A stretch of DNA of 13,619 nucleotides from Actinoplanes liguriensis. Lineage in GTDB: Bacteria; Actinomycetota; Actinomycetes; Mycobacteriales; Micromonosporaceae. Positions within the stretch are counted from its first letter, which is position 1. Every line of letters begins with the position of its first letter. The notes beneath the pieces are model-generated. The model saw nothing but the letters and a program-made list of their open reading frames with translations, had not been told where the DNA came from and made no database searches. The DNA lies in the NCBI GenBank assembly GCA_000715855.1, contig KL571212.1, forward strand, positions 4,222 through 17,840, read 5' to 3'. Position numbers and translations under genes: made by a program. Of the stretch, positions 1 through 7,170 are shown in pieces.

Positions 1-1452
1 ACGCTGGAGCACGCCGAGGCGTTCCCGCCGGTGACGAGGGCCGATCTCTTCGAGGGGCACGCCGAGGAGCTGTATCTGCTCGGCGACGCCGCCCAGGCCG
101 TGATCGCGCAGCGTGCGGCCCTGGCGCTGCGGCGGTCGCTGGGTGATCCCGCGTTGCTGGGGCTGGCGTTGCGCCGCCTGTCCCGCCTGCACTGGTGGGC
201 CGGTGAGCGCCCGCAGGCCGAGGACTGCGCGACCGAGGCGGTGGCGGTGCTGGCCGGCGCGGACGATCCGGCGGCGCTCGCTTTCGGTCTCAGCAACCAG
301 TCCCAGCTGTACGTCCTCAACGGCCAGGCCCGTGAAGCGATCGACGTCGGTGAGCGCGCGATCACCCTGGCCCGGTCGTCCGGCGCGTCCGGTGTGCTGT
401 CCCACGCGCTGAACAACGTCGGTTTCGCGCGCTGGGAGGCGGGCGACGCCGTCACCGGCCGTGAGCTGCTGGAGGAGAGCCTGGCGGTCGGGCTGGCGTC
501 GGGCGAGACGGATCACACGTGCCGCGCATACACGAATCTCGGCTGGCTGCTGGTCGACTACCTGCGTCTCGCCGAGGCGGACGAGGTGCTGGCCGAGGCG
601 GTCGACTACGCGGAGCGCAGCGAGGTGATCGGCTTCCTGCGCTACCTGCACGTGGGGCGCGGCCGGCTGCATCTGGCGCGTGCGGAGTGGGCGGAGGCGG
701 AGCGCGAGGCCGGTTGGGCGCTCGGCGCGCCACCGAACATGCGCTGCCCGGCCCTGGTCGTGCAGGGGCTGTGCCGGGTGCGCACCGGGCGCCCGGGCGG
801 CGACGAGATGATCGCCGAGGCGTGGGAGATCGCGCTGGGGATCGGCGAGGCTCAGCGGATCGGCCCGGCGGGCGCCGCGATGGCCGAGGCCGCCTGGCTG
901 CGCGGATCACCGCCGGAGGACTCGTGGCGCGACGCCTATCGGCCGGTCTTCCGTGAGGAGGGCTTCGGCTACTGGCTGCGCCGGCTGGGCGTGCCCGTCG
1001 AACTTCCCGAGAAGTCCCATTTCTACGGCCTGCAACTGGACGGCTCGGCGCGCGAGGCGTCGGCGCGATGGTCAAAGGCCGGTTTCCGGTACGAGTCGGC
1101 GAACGCCCTCGGCCACAGCGACGACCCCGCCGACCTCCTCACCGCGATGGCCGACCTGGACGCGATGGGCGCCGCCCCGCTGGCCCGCCGGTTCCGGCAG
1201 GAGCTGCGCGAGCGAGGCGTCACCCGGATCCCGCGCGGTCCACGCCCGGCCACCCGGGACAACCCGGCCGGGCTCACCGGGCGGCAGCTGGAGGTGTTGC
1301 GCCTGCTCGCCGCCGGCCGCAGCAACCCGGAGATCGCCGCCGAGCTGGTCCTCTCGGTCCGGACGGTCGACGCGCACGTGGCGGCGGTGCTGTCCAAACT
1401 CGGTGTCCGTACCCGCAAGGATGCCGTCGTCCGGTACCGGGACGGCTCTTGA
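1..1452 (+). CDS. LuxR-family transcriptional regulator with TPR-like region (5' end cut off by window)
   Basis: The reading frame is open from base 1 to the TGA at 1450-1452, and the residues before the first GTG (base 31) read as normal helical protein, so the gene very probably starts outside the window. The visible 483 residues are mostly alternating Ala/Leu/Glu-rich helices of TPR type ([37 protein letters not shown]). The last ~58 residues form a LuxR/GerE helix-turn-helix: [21 protein letters not shown], then the recognition helix around [21 protein letters not shown]. This layout matches large ATP-binding LuxR regulators (LAL/MalT-like), where an N-terminal ATPase precedes a TPR region and a C-terminal DNA-binding domain. 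The ATPase cannot be seen here, so that part is inference. The metallo-hydrolase gene begins 13 bases after its stop, suggesting co-transcription. The target genes are unknown. Confidence 0.9.
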   Translation, partial: TLEHAEAFPPVTRADLFEGHAEELYLLGDAAQAVIAQRAALALRRSLGDPALLGLALRRLSRLHWWAGERPQAEDCATEAVAVLAGADDPAALAFGLSNQSQLYVLNGQAREAIDVGERAITLARSSGASGVLSHALNNVGFARWEAGDAVTGRELLEESLAVGLASGETDHTCRAYTNLGWLLVDYLRLAEADEVLAEAVDYAERSEVIGFLRYLHVGRGRLHLARAEWAEAEREAGWALGAPPNMRCPALVVQGLCRVRTGRPGGDEMIAEAWEIALGIGEAQRIGPAGAAMAEAAWLRGSPPEDSWRDAYRPVFREEGFGYWLRRLGVPVELPEKSHFYGLQLDGSAREASARWSKAGFRYESANALGHSDDPADLLTAMADLDAMGAAPLARRFRQELRERGVTRIPRGPRPATRDNPAGLTGRQLEVLRLLAAGRSNPEIAAELVLSVRTVDAHVAAVLSKLGVRTRKDAVVRYRDGS

Positions 1453-1465
1453 GAGACTGTCCGGT

Positions 1466-2062
1466 GTGCGGGAAGTGGTCGACGGAGTCTTTGCGCTCCG
1501 CCTCGGAATGGTCAACGTCCACCTGGTCGTCACCGACGACGGGGTGGTCCTGGTCGACACCGGTCTGCCCGGTCAGGCCGCGGCGATCGAGCGGGCGGCG
1601 CGCAAGCTCGGCACGCCGCACGCGATCCTGCTGACCCATCACCATCCGGATCACGCCGGTAGCGCGGCCGCCCTGCGCGAGCGGACCGGGGCCCGGTTGT
1701 TCGCGCACGCCGCCGAGGCGCCGTTCCTGACCGGTCACTTCCAGGCCGACGAGCCGGAGGGCCGGCTGCGCAAGTTCCTGTTCCGCCGGCTCGCCAAGGT
1801 CGAGCCCACCAAGATCGACCAGCTGGTGGGCGACGGCGCCGAGCCGCTCCCGGGGTTCACCGTGCTGCACACGCCCGGCCACACCCGCGGCCACCTGTCG
1901 TTCCTGCTCGACCGGGCCGGCGGGGTCATGTTCGCCGGCGACGCCGCGACCGCCGAGAAGGGCGCGGTCGAGCGGTTCGCCGAGCTGGACTTCGAGCACG
2001 CGGTCTTCGGGCACGGCCCGGCCGTCTCGGGCCGGGCCGCCGAACAGCTCAGACCGCGGTGA
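1466..2062 (+). CDS. MBL-fold (metallo-beta-lactamase superfamily) hydrolase
   Basis: Starting at GTG 1466 this is a 198-residue single-domain metallo-beta-lactamase-fold protein. The metal-binding signature HHHPDH is at residues 58-63 (ligands H58, H60, D62, H63). It is followed by H139 in TPGHTRGH, D159 in MFAGDA and H183 in FGHGP, so all ligands of a two-metal site are present. The N-terminal strand pair (FALRLGMVNVHLVVTDDGVVLVDTG) is typical of the glyoxalase II / hydrolase branch. There is no signal peptide, so it should be cytoplasmic; the substrate cannot be told. The frame is open far upstream, but that part lies inside the LuxR gene in another frame and looks like a shadow. GTG 1466 has a weak GAGAG ribosome site about 10 bases ahead; GTG 1475 is an alternative. 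It lies 13 bases after the LuxR stop and its 3' end overlaps the convergent recQ by 14 bases. Confidence 0.87.
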   Translation: MREVVDGVFALRLGMVNVHLVVTDDGVVLVDTGLPGQAAAIERAARKLGTPHAILLTHHHPDHAGSAAALRERTGARLFAHAAEAPFLTGHFQADEPEGRLRKFLFRRLAKVEPTKIDQLVGDGAEPLPGFTVLHTPGHTRGHLSFLLDRAGGVMFAGDAATAEKGAVERFAELDFEHAVFGHGPAVSGRAAEQLRPR

Positions 2063-3692
2063 GCAGTTTCTGGTTCACGACCACCGGCACCGACAGCGTC
2101 TTGTAACCGACGGTGTCGAAGAGGACGGTCATCTTCTCCTCCTCGTAGCCCATCACCATGCCGGTGCCCCACTCCCCGTGCCGCACCTTGCTGTGCACCG
2201 GGAACGGGCCCTCCTCCTCGACCGCGTTGACCTCTTCCGCGCTCCCGTCCGCGCAGTTGTCGCAGTGCCCGCACATCCGCCGGATCTCCTCGCCGAAGTA
2301 GGCGAGCAGCGTCTCCGTGCGGCACTGCCGGCTCTCCGCGAAGCCGCGCATCATGTCGGTGCGCGACTTGATCACGGTCTGCTGGCGTTCGAACTCGGCG
2401 ACCGCGGCCTTGGCGGCCGCTGCCGGGAGGGGCGCGCCGGGCGGCGCGTCGATCTTGCTGCCTTTTCCGGTACGGGCGGCGCCCACCTGTTCGAGCAGGG
2501 CGAGGTACTGCCCGAGGCGGCGTGGGCCGAGCCCGGTCTTCTTGGCCAGCGCGGTCTTGGTCGCCGGTTCCTTGTGCAGCGCCCCGGCGAGGTCCCGCAG
2601 CTCGTCCTCGTCGGGCCCGCCGCCGTTGAAGAAGCGCTGGATCGCCTCGTCCTCGGCGCGCCACAGCAGCAGCACCCGCCCGGGTTCGCCGTCGCGCCCG
2701 GCCCGGCCGATCTCCTGGAAGTAGCTGTCCGGCGAGTCGGGCAGGGCCATGTGCGCCACCCAGCGGATGTTCGGCTTGTCGATGCCCATGCCGAACGCCG
2801 AGGTGGCGACCATGATGTCGACCTTGTCGGCGATGAAGTCCTCGTGCCGCTGCTCGCGCAGCCCGCCGGCCATCCCGCCGTGGTAGTACTCCGCGGGGTA
2901 GCCGGCCTGGGTGAGCTTCTCGGCGAGCTCCTCGGCGGCGCGCCGGGTCGCGACGTAGACGATGCCCGGCCGCTGTCCCTCGTCGAGCATCGTGGTCAGC
3001 CGCCGCCACCGGTACGCCTCGTCCGGACAGTACGTGACCTCGAGGAACAGGTTCTTCCGGTCGAGCCCGGACACGTGGATCTCGGGCTTGCGCAACTGCA
3101 GCCGGTTGATGATGTCCTCGCGGACCGGCGGTGACGCGGTCGCGGTCAGCGCCAGCACCGGCGGGCGGCCCAGCTCCTTGATCATGTCGCCGAGCGCCAG
3201 GAAGTCGGGCCGGAAGTCCGGGCCCCACGCGGAGATGCAGTGCGCCTCGTCGATCGCGATCAGGCCGGGCTTGAGTGACTTGACCTCGGCCAGCCGCTCC
3301 GGGTTGGCGAGCTGCTCGGGGGTGATGAAGAGGAACTCCGCCTTGCCGGCGCGGAGCTGCTCGATCGCCTCCTGCTGTTCGCGCGGTGTCTCGGCGGAGC
3401 TGACCCGGACCGCGCGGGTCTTCGGATCGTTGCGCTCGTTGAGCGCGGCGATTTGGTCCTGTTGGAGGGCGAGTAGTGGGGAGATGACCACGGTCGGGCC
3501 GGGGAGGAGCACCGCCGGGATCTGATAGATGGCCGACTTTCCGGCCCCTGTCGGAAGGACGACGAGGGCGTCCTTGCGGCGCAGCACGGCGCGCATCGGC
3601 TTGAACTGGCCGGGGCGCAGGGACGGCCATCCGAAGTGGGCGCGGGCCACCTTGCGCAGGCGGGGCCCGTAGATAGGCAGTTTCATCTTCAT
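2049..3692 (-). CDS. recQ: RecQ-family ATP-dependent DNA helicase with C-terminal DUF3553-like domain
   Basis: This 547-residue superfamily 2 helicase should unwind DNA 3'-to-5' in recombination and repair. Visible motifs are a Q-motif region (FGWPSLRPGQF, ~20-30), Walker A PTGAGKS (47-53), DEAH (148-151) followed by CISAWGPDFRPDF (152-164), TATASPPVREDI (183-194), GMGIDKPNIRWVAH (301-314) and motif VI QEIGRAGRDGEPG (326-338). The zinc site C457/C474/C477/C480 has the same spacing as that of E. coli RecQ. Between motif VI and the zinc site lies an extra segment (~360-430) that reads like a small winged helix (TKTALAKKTGLGPRRLGQYL). After the zinc site, residues ~500-547 (VRHGEWGTGMVMGYEEEKMT onward) resemble DUF3553 and the C-terminal Tudor-like domain of UvrD/PcrA. 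No HRDC domain is present. ATG 3686 is an alternative start two codons in. A 42-residue membrane protein gene ends 18 bases upstream on the same strand. Confidence 0.93.
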   Translation of the reverse strand: MKMKLPIYGPRLRKVARAHFGWPSLRPGQFKPMRAVLRRKDALVVLPTGAGKSAIYQIPAVLLPGPTVVISPLLALQQDQIAALNERNDPKTRAVRVSSAETPREQQEAIEQLRAGKAEFLFITPEQLANPERLAEVKSLKPGLIAIDEAHCISAWGPDFRPDFLALGDMIKELGRPPVLALTATASPPVREDIINRLQLRKPEIHVSGLDRKNLFLEVTYCPDEAYRWRRLTTMLDEGQRPGIVYVATRRAAEELAEKLTQAGYPAEYYHGGMAGGLREQRHEDFIADKVDIMVATSAFGMGIDKPNIRWVAHMALPDSPDSYFQEIGRAGRDGEPGRVLLLWRAEDEAIQRFFNGGGPDEDELRDLAGALHKEPATKTALAKKTGLGPRRLGQYLALLEQVGAARTGKGSKIDAPPGAPLPAAAAKAAVAEFERQQTVIKSRTDMMRGFAESRQCRTETLLAYFGEEIRRMCGHCDNCADGSAEEVNAVEEEGPFPVHSKVRHGEWGTGMVMGYEEEKMTVLFDTVGYKTLSVPVVVNQKLLTAV

Positions 3693-3710
3693 CGGGCGGC
3701 CTGTGTACCC

Positions 3711-3839
3711 CTATTTGCCGCCGAACATGCGGCGTATGGCCCAGAGCAGGAAGAGAAGGGCGAGCGCGACGCCGAGGAGCTTGACGGCGTGGATCTCGGA
3801 CCAGTCGACGGTGGCTTCCGCGAGGGGGGTAGGCGGCAC
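3711..3839 (-). CDS. Small single-pass membrane protein (42 aa), upstream of recQ
   Basis: Reading the minus strand from GTG 3839 to TAG 3713-3711 gives 42 residues: a short polar N-terminus (PPTPLAEATVDWSEIHAVK), a hydrophobic stretch (LLGVALALLFLLWAI, ~21-35) and a basic tail (RRMFGGK). The pattern is that of a one-helix inner-membrane protein with a positive cytoplasmic C-terminus. An in-frame TAG four codons upstream leaves GTG as the only sensible start, and GAGTGA about 6 bases ahead may serve as a ribosome site. recQ starts 18 bases downstream on the same strand, so the two are probably co-transcribed. I do not recognise a family. The case for a real gene is the clean helix-plus-basic-tail pattern, the correct start and stop, and the fit in the gap before recQ; there is no homology evidence. 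Confidence 0.6.
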   Translation of the reverse strand: MPPTPLAEATVDWSEIHAVKLLGVALALLFLLWAIRRMFGGK

Positions 3840-3932
3840 CTGGTCACTCTACCGAGTATCGGCCACAGCTAATAGAAAGGTTTGTTGACTAATGACGGTG
3901 AGTGGTGTGACCATAGGTCCCCGAACGGGGGA

Positions 3933-3962
3933 GAACGTTCACATAGACGTTCATGCATGCAT
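3933..3962 (+). promoter_or_regulatory. Repeat-containing leader upstream of the glycoside hydrolase
   Basis: Between the divergent recQ pair and the glycoside hydrolase, GAACGTTC (3933-3940) is an 8-bp palindrome. ACGTTCA occurs at 3935-3941 and again at 3947-3953, 12 bp apart, about one helical turn. ATGCATGCAT (3953-3962) is a 10-bp palindrome. Same-face repeats of this kind can bind a regulator, but nothing shows that they do. I could not assign convincing -35/-10 boxes for either direction in 3840-3979. Confidence 0.3.
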
Positions 3963-3979
3963 TCGGAGGTACGGGGGCC

Positions 3980-5509
3980 ATGTCGAAAAACGGCGAATTG
4001 GCGGAACTCGCCAGCGCGGTCCTCCAGCCAGGATTCGTCGGAACGACCGCCCCGGACTGGATTCGGCGCCGGCTCGCCGAAGGCCTCGGCGGCGTCGCGC
4101 TCTTCGCCCGCAACGTCGAGTCGCCGGCCCAGGTCGCCGCGCTGACCGCGCAGCTGCGCGCCGAGCGCCCCGACGTGATCGTTGCCATCGACGAGGAGGC
4201 CGGTGACGTCACCCGCTTCGAGTCGCGCCTCGGCAGCTCCCGCCCCGGCAACCTGGCGCTCGGCGCGATCGACGACCCGCTGCTGACCGAGGCCGTCGCC
4301 CGCGACCTCGGCTGCGAGCTGGCGGCGGCGGGCATCACGCTCGACTACGCGCCCGACGCGGACGTCAACAACAACCCCGACAACCCCGTCATCGGCGTAC
4401 GGGCATTCGGGGCCGAACCCCTCCTGGTGGCCCGGCACACCGCGGCCTTCGTGCGTGGGCTGCAGACCTACGGCGTGGCCGCCTGCGCCAAGCACTTCCC
4501 CGGACACGGCGACACCGCCGTCGACTCGCACCACGACGTGCCGCTGATCGACCGTACCGCCGAGGAACTGGCCGCCAACGAGCTCGTCCCGTTCCGCTCG
4601 GCGATCGCGGCCGGCGCCCGGGTCGTGATGACCGGTCACCTGCTCGTGCCGGCCTACGACGACGTGCTGCCGGCCACCCTGAGCCCGCGCATCCTCACCG
4701 GCCTGCTCCGCGAGGAGCTCGGCTTCGACGGGCTGATCGTCACCGACGGCATCGAGATGCAGGGCGTGCGCCGCCGCTTCGGGCTGGCCGGCGCCACGGT
4801 CCGCGCGCTGGCCGCCGGGGTCGACGCGATCTGCGTGGGCGGCGACCACGCCGACGAGGAGACCGCGATCCGGCTGCGCGACGCGATCGTGGCCGCGGTG
4901 CACTCCGGCGAGCTGTCCGAGGCGCGGCTGCGCGACGCCGTGGCGCGGGTGCGTGCGCTCGGCGCGTGGACCACCCGTACGCAGGAAGAAGCCGGAGTGA
5001 TCCGCGGACCGCAACCCGCGTCGGAGATCGGCTTCAACGCGGCCCGGCGCGCGGTGCGGGTCACCCGCGCCGAAGGCGGCCCGGAGCTCCCGATCACCGG
5101 CGTGCCGCACGTCGTCGAGTTCGCCCCGCCGCGCAACATCGCGATCGGCGAGGAGACCCCGTGGGGGATCGGCACGCCGCTCGCCTCGCTGCTGCCCGGC
5201 ACCACGTCGATCCGGCTCTCCGCGGAGGACCTCTCGCCGCTGGCCGACCCGGCGAGCCTGGTGCTGGCCGGCGCGGCCGGGCGCCCGCTGGTCCTGGTCG
5301 TCCGCGACGTGCACCGGCACCGCTGGATCGCCGACACCCTGGCGGACGTCCTGGAGACCCGCCCCGACGCGATCGTCGTCGAGATGGGCATCCCGGTGAA
5401 GGTCCTCGGCGGCGTCCACGTGGCAACGTTCGGCGCCACCCGAGCCTGCGGCCAGGCCGCGGCAGAGCTGATCGCCGGCGCCCACGTCCCGCAGCCGGTA
5501 GCCGCCTGA
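3980..5509 (+). CDS. nagZ: Glycoside hydrolase family 3, NagZ-type beta-N-acetylhexosaminidase
   Basis: This 509-residue enzyme most likely removes N-acetylglucosamine from muropeptides during cell-wall recycling. The N-terminal ~340 residues are a GH3 TIM barrel: FARNVESPAQV, AIDEEAGDVTRF, then KHFPGHGDTAVDSHHDVP with the Asp182-Ser-His184 dyad that serves as acid/base in NagZ-type enzymes. Asp256 in IVTDGIEMQG is the expected nucleophile. The C-terminal ~170 residues form a second alpha/beta domain, as in two-domain NagZ proteins of Gram-positives. ATG 3980 is chosen because GGAGG (3965-3969) sits 10 bases ahead; ATG 3953 is in frame but has no ribosome site. No signal peptide or lipobox is seen, so it should act in the cytoplasm. 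It stands alone, divergent from recQ and convergent with the GNAT gene. Exact sugar specificity is inference from the family. Confidence 0.9.
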   Translation: MSKNGELAELASAVLQPGFVGTTAPDWIRRRLAEGLGGVALFARNVESPAQVAALTAQLRAERPDVIVAIDEEAGDVTRFESRLGSSRPGNLALGAIDDPLLTEAVARDLGCELAAAGITLDYAPDADVNNNPDNPVIGVRAFGAEPLLVARHTAAFVRGLQTYGVAACAKHFPGHGDTAVDSHHDVPLIDRTAEELAANELVPFRSAIAAGARVVMTGHLLVPAYDDVLPATLSPRILTGLLREELGFDGLIVTDGIEMQGVRRRFGLAGATVRALAAGVDAICVGGDHADEETAIRLRDAIVAAVHSGELSEARLRDAVARVRALGAWTTRTQEEAGVIRGPQPASEIGFNAARRAVRVTRAEGGPELPITGVPHVVEFAPPRNIAIGEETPWGIGTPLASLLPGTTSIRLSAEDLSPLADPASLVLAGAAGRPLVLVVRDVHRHRWIADTLADVLETRPDAIVVEMGIPVKVLGGVHVATFGATRACGQAAAELIAGAHVPQPVAA

Positions 5510-5534
5510 CTCACGACTCGGCGCCGGCCGCAAC

Positions 5535-5560
5535 TTATCCACACTGGCCGGTTGTCCACA
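5535..5560 (+). promoter_or_regulatory. Pair of DnaA-box-like 9-mers
   Basis: TTATCCACA (5535-5543) matches the classic DnaA box and TTGTCCACA (5552-5560) matches the preferred box of high-GC actinobacteria. They are in the same orientation, 17 bp from start to start. The site lies just after the glycoside hydrolase stop, between convergent genes. There is no AT-rich unwinding region and no dnaA or dnaN nearby, so this is not an origin. It could be a DnaA titration or regulatory site, or chance. Confidence 0.45.
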
Positions 5561-5603
5561 GGGCGCCGGATCGATCTTGGCGCTCCGGGCGATAATGGCA
5601 TTG

Positions 5604-5633
5604 GGCAGGCCCCCGTGGTGGGTGGGGTCTGTC
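5604..5633. terminator. Hairpin between convergent genes, possible bidirectional terminator
   Basis: GGCAGGCCCC (5604-5613) pairs with GGGGTCTGTC (5624-5633), mostly Watson-Crick with G-T wobbles, around a 10-base loop. It lies between the ends of the glycoside hydrolase and the GNAT gene, where a shared terminator is expected. There is no clear T run on the plus side, so this is a weak call. Confidence 0.4.
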
Positions 5634-5642
5634 AAGCTGCGG

Positions 5643-5930
5643 CTAGTGGGCCACCAAGTCCGCATATTCTGGGTGTTCGCTGATGTAGTGGGCGAAGAAC
5701 GGACAAGCCGGGACGATCTTCTGCCCCCGCTCGCGTAGTTGATCCAGCGTCTTCTGCGCCAACTCCCCGGCGAGTCCCTGCCCGCGCATCTCCGGATCGG
5801 TCTCGGTGTGCAGCACGACGACCACGTCCTCGCCCCGCATCCGGTAGGTCGCCAGCGCGCCCACCGCGCCGTCCACGGCCAGCTCGAAGCGGTGCGCGGC
5901 AACGTTGTCATGAACCAGGTGGTCGCTCAC
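5643..5930 (-). CDS. Small GNAT-family N-acetyltransferase (COG2388 type)
   Basis: From GTG 5930 this is a 95-residue minimal GNAT protein. The acetyl-CoA pyrophosphate loop is seen as DPEMRGQGLAGEL (residues 45-57), preceded by the strand VVVVLHTET. The C-terminus KIVPACPFFAHYISEHPEYADLV is characteristic of the small COG2388 (YjdJ-like) group. The frame runs upstream to 6011, but that would overlap the divergent lipoprotein start. GTG 5930 has GGGAGG four to five bases ahead and the right length for the family, so the short form is preferred. The acceptor substrate is not known for this group. It converges with the glycoside hydrolase and diverges from the lipoprotein. Confidence 0.85.
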   Translation of the reverse strand: MSDHLVHDNVAAHRFELAVDGAVGALATYRMRGEDVVVVLHTETDPEMRGQGLAGELAQKTLDQLRERGQKIVPACPFFAHYISEHPEYADLVAH

Positions 5931-5951
5931 AGGCCCTCCCAGGGGATCGAT

Positions 5952-5968
5952 CCACCAGCTTAGGGTGG
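5952..5968. promoter_or_regulatory. Short inverted repeat between GNAT and lipoprotein genes
   Basis: CCACC (5952-5956) and GGTGG (5964-5968) form an inverted repeat with a 7-base spacer in the 53-bp divergent intergenic region. TAGGGT (5961-5966) inside it could be a -10 box for the lipoprotein gene, but no -35 stands out. This could be an operator or chance. Confidence 0.2.
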
Positions 5969-5983
5969 CTCCGGCCTCGTACC

Positions 5984-6301
5984 GTGGAAAGGGTGTTGAT
6001 CTTAAAGTCACTCGTCGTCGCGGTGCTCGGCGCCGCCCTCCTGACCGGCTGCAGCAGCGACGGCGTCAACTGCGGCGTCGACCAGTGCACGGTCACCATC
6101 CAGCGGGAGACGAACGCGAGCGTCGAGTTCCTGGGCGTCGAGGCGGAGTTCGTGAGCGCCGATGACAACAGCGTCACCCTGCAGGTGGCCGGTCAGCAGG
6201 TGACCCTGACCAAGGGCCAGCAGGCGGTCCAGGTCGGCGGTCTGCAGCTGTCGCTGGACAGTGTGACGCAGAGCGCGATCCAGATCGAAGTGTCACGCTG
6301 A
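5984..6301 (+). CDS. Small secreted lipoprotein (105 aa), unknown function
   Basis: The N-terminus is a lipoprotein signal: a basic residue (K), a hydrophobic core (SLVVAVLGAALL) and the lipobox LLTGC with Cys23 as the lipidated residue. The mature part is about 82 residues and begins with the flexible SSDG. Two further cysteines in VNCGVDQCT (five residues apart) could form a disulfide outside the membrane. The rest alternates beta-type stretches rich in V, Q and T (VTLQVAGQQVTLTKGQQAVQ, LQLSLDSVTQSAIQIEV), suggesting a small all-beta domain. The start is uncertain: GTG 5984, GTG 5993 and TTG 5996 all give a workable signal, and GGAAAGG (5986-5992) lies too close to the later ones for a normal ribosome site. 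I do not recognise a named family. DUF1206 follows on the same strand after 44 bases. Confidence 0.75.
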   Translation: MERVLILKSLVVAVLGAALLTGCSSDGVNCGVDQCTVTIQRETNASVEFLGVEAEFVSADDNSVTLQVAGQQVTLTKGQQAVQVGGLQLSLDSVTQSAIQIEVSR

Positions 6302-6334
6302 CACCCGGAGTTTGACTTTCGGCGCTCCCGGTCA
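6300..6334 (+). terminator. Imperfect hairpin after the lipoprotein gene
   Basis: TGAC and CCGGAG (6300-6310) can pair with CTCCCGG and GTCA (6325-6334) with small bulges. It sits between the lipoprotein stop and the DUF1206 start, with no T run after it. It could be a weak terminator or an attenuating structure; the same stretch also contains TTGACT (6312-6317), a possible -35. Confidence 0.25.
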
Positions 6335-6345
6335 CATTGAGGGGC

Positions 6346-7170
6346 ATGTCCTCGACTGCCTCGAACGTCAAATATCGCGCGTCACGTGCGGCGGACAGCA
6401 AGCCCTTGGAGTACCTGGCCCGGGGCGGGTTCGTCGGCTACGGCATCATCCACCTGCTCTTCGCCTGGATCGCGCTGCAGGTCGCCTTCAGCGGCTCCGG
6501 CAAGGAGAGCGACCAGTCCGGCGCCCTGCAGGAGCTGGCGAGCAAGCCGTTCGGCAAGACCATGCTGGTCATCATCGTGGTCGGCCTGTTCGCGATGGCG
6601 ATCTGGCAGCTCTTCGAGGCGATCGTCGGCGAGAGCGGCGAGCAGACCCGCGACGCGATCGCCGAGCGGGTGATGTCCGGCATCCGCGCGGTCCTCTACG
6701 TCTACCTGGGCTGGGTCGCGATCAAGGTGATCCAGGGCGCGAACGCGTCGATGGGCGACAACTCGGAGAGCAAGTCGGCCGGGCTGATGCAGTCCACCGG
6801 CGGTCGCTGGCTGGTCGGCCTGGCCGGTCTGGTGGTGCTCGGCGTCGGCATCGGGATCTTCGTCTACGGCCTGCGGAAGAAGTTCACCAAGCACCTGAAC
6901 ACCCAGCAGATGCCGCCGAGCACCCGCAAGCCGATCATCCGGCTGGGCATGTCCGGCTACATGGCCAAGGGCGTCGCCTACAGCGTCGCCGGCATCCTGT
7001 TCGTCACCGCCGCGGTGACCTTCGACGCCGACAAGGCGCGTGGCCTCGACGCCGCCCTGAAGACCCTGGCCGGGCACCCGTGGGGCGTCTGGCTGCTCGC
7101 GCTGATCGCGGTGGGGATCGCGGCGTTCGGCGTCTACTGCTTCGCCCAGTCCCGCTACCGCAAGATTTGA
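6346..7170 (+). CDS. DUF1206 integral membrane protein
   Basis: This 274-residue protein has six predicted membrane helices in three pairs, the usual layout of DUF1206, an actinobacterial and cyanobacterial family of unknown function. The helices lie near residues 22-48 (FVGYGIIHLLFAWIALQVAF), 71-94, 110-130 (IRAVLYVYLGWVAIKVIQGA), 152-176, 203-225 (MAKGVAYSVAGILFVTAAVTF) and 242-265. The repeated RxGFxxYGxxH / RAVLYVYLGW / YMAKGVAYSVAG segments are the internal repeats of the family. The N-terminus (SSTASNVKYRASRAADSKPL) is soluble. ATG 6346 is taken as the start, although GAGGGG is only one base before it; TTG 6337 in the same frame is the alternative. Function cannot be assigned. Its neighbours are a lipoprotein and an MscS channel, which suggests an envelope role. 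Confidence 0.88.
   Translation: MSSTASNVKYRASRAADSKPLEYLARGGFVGYGIIHLLFAWIALQVAFSGSGKESDQSGALQELASKPFGKTMLVIIVVGLFAMAIWQLFEAIVGESGEQTRDAIAERVMSGIRAVLYVYLGWVAIKVIQGANASMGDNSESKSAGLMQSTGGRWLVGLAGLVVLGVGIGIFVYGLRKKFTKHLNTQQMPPSTRKPIIRLGMSGYMAKGVAYSVAGILFVTAAVTFDADKARGLDAALKTLAGHPWGVWLLALIAVGIAAFGVYCFAQSRYRKI

Noticed and set aside
953..1465. N-terminal extension of the metallo-hydrolase
   Set aside because: The frame is open but lies within the LuxR gene, is Arg/Pro/Ser-rich and lacks a domain. The MBL fold begins right after GTG 1466.
1735..3630. 631-codon minus-strand frame inside recQ
   Set aside because: It is out of frame with RecQ and rich in Arg/Pro/Ala; the RecQ frame carries all helicase motifs.
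3703..3888. 61-codon plus-strand frame upstream of the glycoside hydrolase
   Set aside because: It is antisense to the 42-residue membrane protein and rich in Arg/Ser. The minus-strand reading has a clear membrane helix and fits the operon.
5535..5560. Replication origin
   Set aside because: There are only two boxes, no AT-rich element, and no dnaA, dnaN or parAB nearby.
3869..5911. 680-codon minus-strand frame opposite the glycoside hydrolase
   Set aside because: The composition is repetitive and Arg/Gly/Asp-rich with no domain, while the plus strand has a complete GH3 enzyme.
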